From: Branchinecta lynchi | Lineage: Eukaryota; Arthropoda; Branchiopoda; Anostraca; Branchinectidae | Assembly: GCA_023053575.1 (NCBI GenBank) | Contig: JAKZAP010000022.1 | Location: forward strand, 421,001 to 485,000 | DNA length: 64,000 nucleotides | Direction: 5' to 3' | Notes under the pieces: generated by a model | Database searches by the model: none | The model's input: the letters and a program-made list of their open reading frames with translations, nothing else | Told to the model about the DNA's origin: nothing | Part shown: positions 60,601 to 64,000 of the stretch, piece after piece | How positions within the stretch are numbered: position 1 is the stretch's first letter | How the letters are laid out: the number at the start of each line of letters is the position of its first letter | Position numbers and translations under genes: made by a program

Positions 60601-62156
60601 AGCGCCAGGGCGCTGGGGCTTGTTACTAGCACGACTTCCAGAACGTTTTACGGGGGGACGCGCGGCCACGTCGGCGAAACTCCTACGATTGCTTGTGCTA
60701 CCATTCTCACCACTGGGAATTGTGGTAGCTAAATTGGGTAGTTGAGGTAACTGGATCACATGGTCCTCACTTTCAACAGCGCTTTCATCAACCGCATCAT
60801 TATAAACGGTGCCTGTAGACGTGGACCTTGGTAAATGATTCCCAGAACATAGGGACGAACCTGAGTCAGCACCCGCAATTTTATTTGCCACTAGCTCGTC
60901 ACGAGTCACGGCGGTATTTCTGATCGTTTCAATACTCGATTTCAGATCGTTAATCTGCGTTCGCAAAAGCTCATATGAAGTTAGCACTGAAGCAATGTCA
61001 AAATGTTGCATGCTAAGCGGTGGTAAACGACCCAGGTTCGCGGCACAAAACTGAATGTTTGATCTGTCAATTTCGCTGACAATGCTAAAAATATCTTCAA
61101 GAGCGAACATCTTAATTCTTCGTACAGTCGAAAAAGATTCGGAATACTTTTTTCGCTGCGCGTCGGTCAGCACAGACCGAAGGCGTGATTTTGCCTCATT
61201 TATTTCATCCAATTCATAAAAATCGTGGCAAATTTTTAGGATCACATCCTTTACAGTATTGTCAACTTTATTGTTCATAAAGCAGAGTAGCTCGGATACA
61301 ATCACCTTGTCAGACTCCATCAATAAGCTTACGTACTCACAGCTTAGTTGAGATGTTCATTGCAATTTGCACAAAGTCCAAAATCAATCCGTGGGCGAGA
61401 TCCAATGTCGGTAAACAATTTGCTCAACTTATCCAATCCGATCTGCGGTCGTGATTTCAACCGCACTGATCGAGTGCTGAATGAATATTGAATATGCTTC
61501 CTAAGTAAACGAAGTTATAAGTACTAAAGAATCCAAATACAGATTGAACAAATATGGATCTGACCTTAAGATACAAAGAAATTCACAAGCGACACGACCT
61601 GGCACAAATACTGGTTTACAGAGTTTTGAAAATTCGCTCCTAATTACTGAACGGAGATGTTGAGCGCGTTCCATCCTACTTACCGTAGTTACTACGGATA
61701 AGGTCAGGAATTCTGGCTTTTTGTCGTCAAGGCTGCAGCGATTTTCTATTTTCCAGCACAATATCATGCCACGGGCGAATCCACCAATCACGTTACAAAG
61801 ATCCGTAGTTACTACGCTCCCGAGCGTGGTAGGCAAATAGTTACGATTTCGAGAAGGTTGGAACGGTCAGCGTAGTAACTTTTGGTAAGGTTGGAACGGA
61901 AATAGTAACTAATAATATATTTGTTGAAGGGTGGAACACGCTCTAAGTCTACTTACAACATACCTTCAGAATCTGCGGCATATTTGAAAAGCGTTGGTCG
62001 TAGCCTCTCGCACGTCTCCGCCAGCTCCTGCATTAGTTCTCTCTCTTCGCCACTACTGGCGCCACCTTCCATCATTTCCTTTAGAATTTTTGAGTTGTTG
62101 CTGATTTTTTCCAACTCTAAGGTGCGCATGGCGGTCTGCTCGGCCTTTCTTTCGTC
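36677..62156 (-). CDS. GGA: GGA Arf-binding clathrin adaptor (seven exons, 5' part off window)
   Basis: Exons in order are 61964-62156, 55279-55470, 53193-53406, 48424-48748, 44817-45074, 40517-40627 and 36677-36772 (stop TAG). All sites are GT-AG and phases join to 462 residues. GGAs bind Arf-GTP (GAT) and sort cargo at the trans-Golgi. Seen: C-terminal part of GAT (ELMQELAETCERLRPTLFK, then ADELNQVLDLYRQFI), hinge (SIDDELHSL, LDDLDVLGDLL, and DFDLL and DDALL, two DxxLL-like motifs), and the gamma-adaptin ear (SLASITPGNLPP, RPDVSVLVFS, PPAITHVLLLATPN, VNVKFALTYDLEGE). The VHS domain and start are not in view. Introns reach 8.7 kb and are packed with transposons. Confidence 0.92.
36869..37063 (+). 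CDS. Exon-like basic C-terminal frame, unknown product
   Basis: Open from about 36851 to a TGA at 37061-37063, encoding RKEVTIYKQMMKTVISHD then a lysine-rich EKKKRKVERDW tail. AATAAA is at 37174-37179. If an acceptor at 36857-36858 is used, the phase fits the donor at 34769, but that acceptor is weak. It overlaps a GGA intron in antisense, about 90 bp from the GGA terminal exon. Could be the last exon of the gene at 34466. Confidence 0.35.
   Translation: MQLATNPPPPLLIRKEVTIYKQMMKTVISHDVQQYEKKKRKVERDWLQARPKANLKLKEGLQTK
37309..39510. mobile_element. TIR element with GGTGAACxGGGGTAA ends (GGA intron)
   Basis: GGGGTGAACGGGGGTAATTC at the left and (inverted) GGGTGAACCGGGGTAACTGG at the right. 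AATTCCGGA words recur internally near both ends. About 2.2 kb. It contains the poly-G MITE 38527-38824. No complete transposase frame was found. Confidence 0.55.
38527..38824. mobile_element. Poly-G hAT-like MITE, second copy
   Basis: Ends CAGAAACGTTACTAGCC and (inverted) CAAGGCCGTCACGTATGG. Flanks TCCATATT and TCGATATT match at 7 of 8. The interior again consists of CGACTGTTTTGGCGAAG-like units with G-runs near the ends. Confidence 0.8.
39656..39916. mobile_element. MITE with TACACTGTAA ends
   Basis: TACACTGTAA at the left and TTACGGTGTA at the right (9 of 10 inverted), with a longer inverted pair inside: CTACTGGGATTAATCTT and its exact inverse at 39860-39876. 261 bp. Confidence 0.7.
39917..40516. 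repeat. GGA intron, with an imperfect inverted repeat at 40190-40370
   Basis: GGTTTTTAAGACGTTTAGGA and AACGTTTAAAAAACGC...GGTCTTAAAAACC are partial inverted copies. The rest is unassigned. Confidence 0.35.
41056..41877 (-). mobile_element. Family B element, copy 2 (head-to-head with copy 3)
   Basis: Read on the minus strand it starts TTTTTGGGATCCCAAAACG and ends ATCCCATTGAAACCTTTGGT then TTTGTT. Core units of about 115-125 bp show the CCGGAATCCGGC motif. Its 5' end is 37 bp from that of copy 3. Confidence 0.75.
41915..42681 (+). mobile_element. Family B element, copy 3
   Basis: TTTTTGGGATCCTAAAACGT at the left and ATCCCATCGACACCTTTGGT then CTTGTT at the right. Three to four core units. Most 5' leader sequence is shared with copies 1 and 4. 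Confidence 0.75.
42690..42870 (+). mobile_element. Family E MITE fragment
   Basis: GATATTTCGGCCAGTTTCGG, GGGCCCCCTTCAGGC and AAGAATACTTCC words, moderately diverged. Confidence 0.4.
42965..43460 (-). pseudogene. Truncated LINE, C-terminus and 3' end
   Basis: The minus frame 43177-43431 (YFKFSKFLLGLPISFSNSQL and KLKDPVLILKKK) is alike to the C-terminus at 25557-26069. The 3' UTR ends with a duplicated AATAAAGAAACAAATACGGT tail. Lies in a GGA intron. Confidence 0.65.
43669..44488. mobile_element. Long inverted-repeat element with TGCGTTCG ends
   Basis: AGCTGCGTTCGATTTGAGCC and (inverted) TGCCGCGTTCGGTTTAGCC mark the ends. Inside, 43715-43810 reappears inverted and diverged at about 44110-44215 (AGTTGCGTTTTGTTCGGC against the inverse ending AAAACGCAACT). 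No transposase frame. Confidence 0.55.
45143..45378. mobile_element. Short TIR element related to the fold-back at 963
   Basis: Left CAGTCTAGTAGGCTAA and right GGGCTTAGTGTACTAGACT are inverted. 236 bp. No clear target duplication, perhaps because family C inserted exactly at its right end. Confidence 0.5.
45379..46670. mobile_element. Family C element, complete copy with poly-G ends
   Basis: CAGGGGCGTCGCAAGG at the left and (inverted) CAGGGGCGTCGCAATTGC at the right. Each end is followed by a G-run of ten or more. ACT flanks both sides. The interior is built of short ATTCGGTA-type words, and 1-664 is a second copy. No transposase. The ends resemble those of the poly-G hAT-like MITEs, but an 8-bp duplication is not seen here. 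Confidence 0.75.
46803..47789 (-). pseudogene. Truncated non-LTR retrotransposon, RT half with thumb and C-terminus
   Basis: A single minus-strand frame of 285 codons begins inside the RT domain: LAFLFGSLILINDV, then WKFVDDLPLVEVV (the catalytic box as VDD), LGVTISSDMSWEENT, FVRSLLEYACPAWHYG and KLERIQKRA. The palm motif GVPQG is degraded to GVKEDEP. It ends in an (ATTAA)n tail at 46803-46822. The same family supplied 27694-28151. In GGA intron. Confidence 0.85.
47790..48423. other. GGA intron, unassigned
   Basis: AT-rich with no assignable repeat. Confidence 0.35.
49255..52040 (+). mobile_element. Family A element, longest copy (2.8 kb)
   Basis: Begins TTTTTATGGCACTTGAGC with a perfect hairpin partner CTCAAGTGCCA and a run of GTCTGTCG repeats. 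It ends AAGTGCCATATGAGC, AGCTC, TTGTT. Between are about eight core units of about 280-300 bp (starts near 50107, 50370, 50645 and 50930), each with GATGAAACTTGGCAGGC, GGAAATAATCACTT, GGAGTGGAGGGATGGGAA, CATGCATAACTTTGGAACGG and a G-tract. It includes two tRNA-like insertions (49540-49930) and an (ATT)n run near 51672. In GGA intron. Confidence 0.8.
49552..49622 (-). ncRNA. tRNA-like sequence (tRNA pseudogene or SINE head)
   Basis: The minus strand has a good box A (TAGCTCAGTGGTAGA) and box B (GGTTCGATCCC) at tRNA spacing, with a plausible anticodon arm between. The two acceptor strands do not pair and the D-stem is poor, so it is unlikely to be a working tRNA. A shorter, decayed copy with the same flank (AAAAAGCGAATGCG) is at 49862-49930. 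Confidence 0.55.
52055..52345. mobile_element. Family E MITE, imperfect fold-back copy
   Basis: ATATTCAAATAATGCATAAA, GCCCTTCTTGGCAGGGGTCC and then three short copies of GGACCCTTGCCAA before the inverse half. Confidence 0.6.
52489..52690 (-). mobile_element. Family I element, partial copy
   Basis: AAGGCGTATTCCCCAAGGAC, GGCGAGAATACAGGGAG and GGACTCCGCGGACGG correspond in inverted order to the right part of 30089-30489. Confidence 0.5.
52789..53053 (+). mobile_element. Family J MITE, copy 2 (partial)
   Basis: Starts at ACCACGCTGATGTTCTCAC and ends at GCGAGGGGTGTTTTAAG; lacks the left terminus of copy 1. Just downstream of GGA exon 53193-53406 on the coding strand. Confidence 0.65.
53720..54105 (+). 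mobile_element. Family J MITE, copy 3 (diverged)
   Basis: Left end CTTAAAGGACCTATCG and right part ACAGTAAATAGTGCGAGG, with the middle AAAAGGCTTAAGACAGGCAA in common with the other copies. Confidence 0.55.
54335..54639 (+). mobile_element. Family G MITE, copy 2
   Basis: TIR GAGCGTGTTCCATCCT and AGGGTGGAACACGCTC, flanked by TGT on both sides. 305 bp, same internal TAGTAACTA palindromes as copy 1. In GGA intron. Confidence 0.8.
54818..55198 (-). mobile_element. Family J MITE, copy 4 (complete)
   Basis: TTAAAGGACCCCTCGC and (inverted) TTAAAGGACCTGTCTTACC are the ends. Read on the minus strand it matches 28152-28536 along its full length. It ends 80 bp from a GGA exon. Confidence 0.7.
55521..56659 (-). 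mobile_element. Family B element, copy 4
   Basis: On the minus strand it starts TTTTTGGGATCCCAAAACGT and ends GGATCCCATCGAAACCTTTG then GTCTTGTT. Core units are as in the other copies. The leader (GAATCCTCACACCAAGTTTC on plus) is tandemly duplicated at 56325-56620. In GGA intron. Confidence 0.75.
56665..57050 (-). pseudogene. Truncated LINE C-terminus with a frame break
   Basis: YFRFCKFLLCLPPWTRNSKV is followed after a shift by QFDNLYRSTTKRLSMNGRAF. The pattern matches the RT C-termini at 43177-43431 and 25557-26069, but here it is broken by a frameshift. Confidence 0.6.
57369..57461 (-). mobile_element. 3' UTR and (TTCA)n tail of the full-length LINE
   Basis: Follows the ORF2 stop. The tail is five to six TTCA units on the minus strand (57369-57390). 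Microsatellite-like tails of this kind are usual in the CR1/L2/Daphne group. I could not find a target duplication. Confidence 0.7.
57462..60323 (-). CDS. LINE ORF2: endonuclease and reverse transcriptase, intact
   Basis: Open for 953 codons. The N-terminal apurinic-type endonuclease (about 18-250) shows SYNCRSV, FLQEIWL, VLGDFNSN, WLDHVLVSS and GPDHLPL. The reverse transcriptase (about 540-800) shows NYRPIALATVISKIFE, ACFIDSSKAFDRVNH, LRQGGVLSPLLYSVYIDAL, FADDLVVLS (about 732) and RYLGFTFKS. No RNase H domain was recognised. It encodes target-primed reverse transcription of the element. It overlaps ORF1 by about 59 bp in another frame. The lack of stops suggests recent activity. CR1/L2-like by ORF1 type and tail, not by tree. 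Confidence 0.93.
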   Translation of the reverse strand: MCANSMSDLRDLEMCSRPIRVCSYNCRSVRSSRHEISNLCSTSDIIFLQEIWLLQCDLPLLQSIDSSFYGAGVTPVNDSELLTGRPYGGVAVLWRKELGPCCDIVDLHDDRMIGFKIGPQGDALLYVNVYLPTCCSGNVSEFEDCLSRIHSIVESEQFDYLCVLGDFNSNASRCCSPDFFGELQSFAQSNDLCLIDVQRLPANSYTYVSESQLGLVSWLDHVLVSSPLVPLISEMWIEYEFGPDHLPLRFVVNMPPSGLYDNVVCAPKAVMPATNWDVCTEEDTLSYLVATQNQLNQIDLSLPCFSCDGRNCDIITHRAEISSLYALFVSILIFAASSTIPSKVTAQNRRKSNIPGWNRHLKSLYGSSRSAFLQWVHMGRPLLGPVLEAMKFARRCFKTRLKQCRSHCESLRFDAMAKSLLMGKVKDFWSRVRSVFNVPQVLPQTMDGYSGDEAICELWRGKFEALFSSVGSDCSEYHVLPSSGMIRPVTEMDVSTIIRKLDTAKSGGADGVSAKHLKFASERKCAVLCALFNAFIVHGFVPDSLMSVNLVPILKNRAGLLTSSDNYRPIALATVISKIFERCLADILREFLQTSSFQFGFKRYCGVEFAIFLLRFIVEYFLQYSSPVFACFIDSSKAFDRVNHKTMLDILRARSVPACYLKLLSYWFRNQKFRIRWGTTVSNEFGLLNGLRQGGVLSPLLYSVYIDALSARLSSCMVGCYIAGRCMNHLLFADDLVVLSPTCYGLNKLLKICDSFASQHDILFNTKKTHVMLFRKAGIRVAKNDVHLSGRILCYVDEFRYLGFTFKSNLNDDLHVKELISGLCKRANVLIRKFSKADLDVRVQLFRTYCYHLFALALVTNATAKSLSNAKISYNRVFRRLFKLPYICSVSSALVSRRCLTFEEIRRKARAALLCRLLDSKIEVIKFATVPIFHCLPVWQSLLAATQQQEQTA
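60265..61323 (-). CDS. LINE ORF1 protein, intact
   Basis: 352 residues from ATG 61323 to a stop at 60265-60267. An N-terminal helical part (about 1-150) is followed by a basic, serine-rich linker and a C-terminal domain with RKLFVARLDAGTDAQALGNA and WPSGVLVRKFYERP. The second motif, W-P-x-G-V-x-V-R, is common at the end of RRM-like ORF1 proteins of CR1/L2-type elements, which bind the element RNA. No zinc knuckle. Same strand as GGA, within the intron between exons 55279-55470 and 61964-62156. Confidence 0.85.
   Translation of the reverse strand: MMESDKVIVSELLCFMNNKVDNTVKDVILKICHDFYELDEINEAKSRLRSVLTDAQRKKYSESFSTVRRIKMFALEDIFSIVSEIDRSNIQFCAANLGRLPPLSMQHFDIASVLTSYELLRTQINDLKSSIETIRNTAVTRDELVANKIAGADSGSSLCSGNHLPRSTSTGTVYNDAVDESAVESEDHVIQLPQLPNLATTIPSGENGSTSNRRSFADVAARPPVKRSGSRASNKPQRPGAAVIGAISNGGLVGVRSALQGQSRKLFVARLDAGTDAQALGNALARKLNHRGSALVCERIPNTRGSTSASFKVVIPANYYDTVMRPDFWPSGVLVRKFYERPQGSGNVQQAD
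61324..61661. other. LINE 5' UTR and flank
   Basis: The 5' limit of the LINE is not defined. A minus frame at 61501-61836 is chance overlap with family G. Confidence 0.4.
61662..61943 (-). mobile_element. Family G MITE, copy 3, 20 bp from a GGA splice donor
   Basis: GAGCGCGTTCCATCCTAC and GAAGGGTGGAACACGCTC ends. Its interior is in inverted order relative to copies 1 and 2. No matching 3-bp flank. Only 20 bp separate it from the end of the GGA exon at 61964. Confidence 0.75.
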
Positions 62157-62749
62157 CTGGGAACGGAAAAGTTTTAGAAGAAAGCTCAATAAGAAAGATT
62201 TATCAAGGATTAATTTTCAAATCAATCCTTGAATCTAAAAGCTAAAAGCTAGAAGAGGAATACGGACTTACAAAATACACAGACACACAAGAAACAAATT
62301 AACTAATACACTTACAAGATATGACCAGAAATAAATGATAGGATGAAACTACGTAAAAACTGGGCAGAACAGCTGACGTATCCGTTGTAAACATTGTTTG
62401 AATAAATGTTAGCTGGGGCTCAAAGGTTGTTGGCAACAGCGTACATTAACAAGTGATTTTCAGAAGAGAAAAATTACAGCCTTTATGGTGGTAAAATCTC
62501 GCTGAAAAAATTAGTGTTTGTCAATTCATTGTGCGTCAGTTCGGTAGTGTCTGTTAGTAAAAAAAAATACCGTTTTTCCGCGGTGTTTGTACGAAATTCA
62601 GTGATTTATTCCTGATTGCGATTTAACACGTCAGCAAGAAGAAATACCTGGACCAATCAGATTGCGCGCAGTGTTGTCGGCGCAGTGCATGATTAATGCA
62701 GGCGACCTACGCCCAAAACTGGATTTGGCGTTTTTGCTGAAAGGGAAAC

Positions 62750-62760
<11 letters not shown>
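62157..62760. other. GGA intron, with a family E fragment near 62370
   Basis: GCTGACGTATCCGTTGTAAA and TTGTTTGAATAAATG at 62370-62410 are family E words. No GGA exon was found up to the window end on the minus strand. An A-run of 28 at 62755-62782 precedes the ORF1 below. Confidence 0.4.
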
Positions 62761-62786
<26 letters not shown>

Positions 62787-62802
62787 GTGGTGATTCGCGT
62801 GA

Positions 62803-63987
62803 ATGAAAATGAATAGATCTACGGTGGTTTTTGATTTCAGAGCAGTTCCTGAAGGTGAGTTGAGTGAGATGAGAGAAGTGGATATCCACAGGTTCCTGAA
62901 GAGCCTTAATCTAAACCGTTCTAACGTGAGAGCTATCGATTCCGATGACTTTCGGAAGTTCGGTCAGGTCAGGGTTACTTTGCTCTCGCCTGTGCTCGCA
63001 GATGAGTTTGTGCGGAAAGCAAATGACATTGAGGCAAAGATAGTGATAAATAACTGTCGTTACCCAGGGATCATAGATAGGTCTGGTAAAAGACCTACAG
63101 TGGTTCAGCTAAAGAAAATTCCCGGAGAAGCGAGTGACGAGGAGGTAAAACGGAAGTTGAAGGTATATGGCACAGTGCTCAACCTGCGTAGAAAAAGGCA
63201 CGAAGGGGATGAATTAATCCAAGTTTTAACAGGGAGGGCTACGGCCTTGATGTACGTGGAAAATCACCTACCACCAGCAATTGTTCTTAACGAAGAAGAG
63301 AAAATCTACGTCTATTACGAGGGCCAACCTAAGGCCTGCTTCATATGCCACGAGGCATCTCACGAGGCAAGACAGTGCCCTCGAAATAGGAACAACCAAA
63401 GGAAAAACAGTACCAGAGCAGCGATAAAGACACCAAATCCGTCACAAAAAGAAGGAAGTCAGAAAGAGAACGAGAAGGGAACGAGAGCGACTGGGGGCCC
63501 ACTCCAGCGGGATTTCGGAGTCCATGGTATTGAACAGCTGGATTCGGAAGCAGCGGTAAGCCTGCTGGTCGAAGGTATAGCCAGAATCGAAAAAAATGGA
63601 GGGTTCCTTACCCCTAAGCAATCCGGAATAGACGGCAAAACCAAGGAAACCCCAGAGGTGCACCCCTTGGATGTAGTAGAGGTGAGCCTCGAGGAACAGG
63701 AGGGAGGTAGCCATTGGGAACCACCCAAAGATTCAGAAGACAAGGTAGGCAAAGAGCGAGAGGTGGTAAAAGAAATCGGAAATGGGCATGGAGTGCGAGG
63801 TAGTGGGATACCCCACAGGAGTGGAAATAGAGGGGGCCAAGGGAGGGGAAGTGCCCCTCCCAAAGAAAAGGAGCGAACCAAAGAGACCCCTAAACGGCAG
63901 TTGAGTAATATATCGACTACGGAAGGAGAAAGATCTGTTCGACCAAAAGGAGAAAGAGCAAAAGAGCAAACGAATCAGAAGAAATAA
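62803..63987 (+). CDS. Retrotransposon ORF1 (Gag-like) with CCHC zinc knuckle
   Basis: 394 codons from ATG 62803 to TAA 63987. The N-terminal half is an RRM-like or Gag-like nucleic-acid-binding region (about 5-165). A single knuckle of the form C-x2-C-x4-H-x4-C (CFICHEASHEARQC) is at about 184-197. The second half is highly charged and repetitive (EKENE, KEKERTKET). This arrangement is typical of ORF1 in I/Jockey/Tad-like LINEs, whose product packages element RNA. The ORF2 would lie to the right of the window. It is opposite in strand to GGA and inside its intron. Confidence 0.75.
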   Translation: MKMNRSTVVFDFRAVPEGELSEMREVDIHRFLKSLNLNRSNVRAIDSDDFRKFGQVRVTLLSPVLADEFVRKANDIEAKIVINNCRYPGIIDRSGKRPTVVQLKKIPGEASDEEVKRKLKVYGTVLNLRRKRHEGDELIQVLTGRATALMYVENHLPPAIVLNEEEKIYVYYEGQPKACFICHEASHEARQCPRNRNNQRKNSTRAAIKTPNPSQKEGSQKENEKGTRATGGPLQRDFGVHGIEQLDSEAAVSLLVEGIARIEKNGGFLTPKQSGIDGKTKETPEVHPLDVVEVSLEEQEGGSHWEPPKDSEDKVGKEREVVKEIGNGHGVRGSGIPHRSGNRGGQGRGSAPPKEKERTKETPKRQLSNISTTEGERSVRPKGERAKEQTNQKK

Positions 63988-64000
63988 ACACCTGAAAAAT

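Noticed and set aside
62157..64000. GGA VHS-domain exons
   Set aside because: No minus-strand frame with VHS motifs is visible; the region is intron plus a retrotransposon ORF1 on the other strand.

Overview
This window is nuclear DNA from an animal. I could not identify the species or phylum; the dense, unfamiliar repeats suggest an invertebrate. The evidence for an animal is a set of spliced genes with GT-AG introns whose products belong to animal families: UBALD, GPANK1, DXO (decapping exoribonuclease), TOMM22 (TOM complex receptor) and GGA (Arf-binding clathrin adaptor). No bacterial, organellar or viral gene organisation is seen.

Gene layout. A UBALD-like first exon (2141-2269, minus) lies head-to-head with single-exon GPANK1 (2613-3569, plus), with 343 bp between the two ATGs. 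DXO (4280-13564, minus, four exons, all phases consistent) converges on GPANK1. TOMM22 (about 28624-32876, plus, three exons) and GGA (36677-62156, minus, seven exons seen; the exons for VHS and the first part of GAT lie past the right edge) also converge. Two exon-like blocks at 34466-34768 and an ORF at 36869-37063 may be another plus-strand gene between and overlapping these two. In the human genome DXO and GPANK1 share band 6p21.33, and GGA1 and TOMM22 share band 22q13.1, so the order may preserve old linkage.

Everything else, most of the sequence, is mobile DNA. Two families of minisatellite-bearing elements dominate. Family A starts TTTTTATGGCACTTG and ends AGCTCTTGTT. Family B starts TTTTTGGGATCC and ends TTTGGTCTTGTT. 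Both carry internal tandem units and poly-G tracts and look like non-autonomous Helentron-type elements, which is an inference. There are also hAT-like elements with 8-bp target duplications (963-1663, 35704-36436, 36018-36356, 38527-38824), several short TIR families (called C to J below), and non-LTR retrotransposons: one with both ORFs open inside a GGA intron (57369-61323), an ORF1 with a zinc knuckle at the right edge, and several 5'-truncated 3' ends.

The five recognised genes have unrelated cell roles: ubiquitin-binding-like UBALD, G-patch protein, RNA 5'-end quality control, mitochondrial import, and trans-Golgi sorting. No operon or shared pathway is implied. Insertions are nested and can be ordered: for example a hAT element split the reading frame of a LINE at 35703/36445 and was later hit by a second hAT element.
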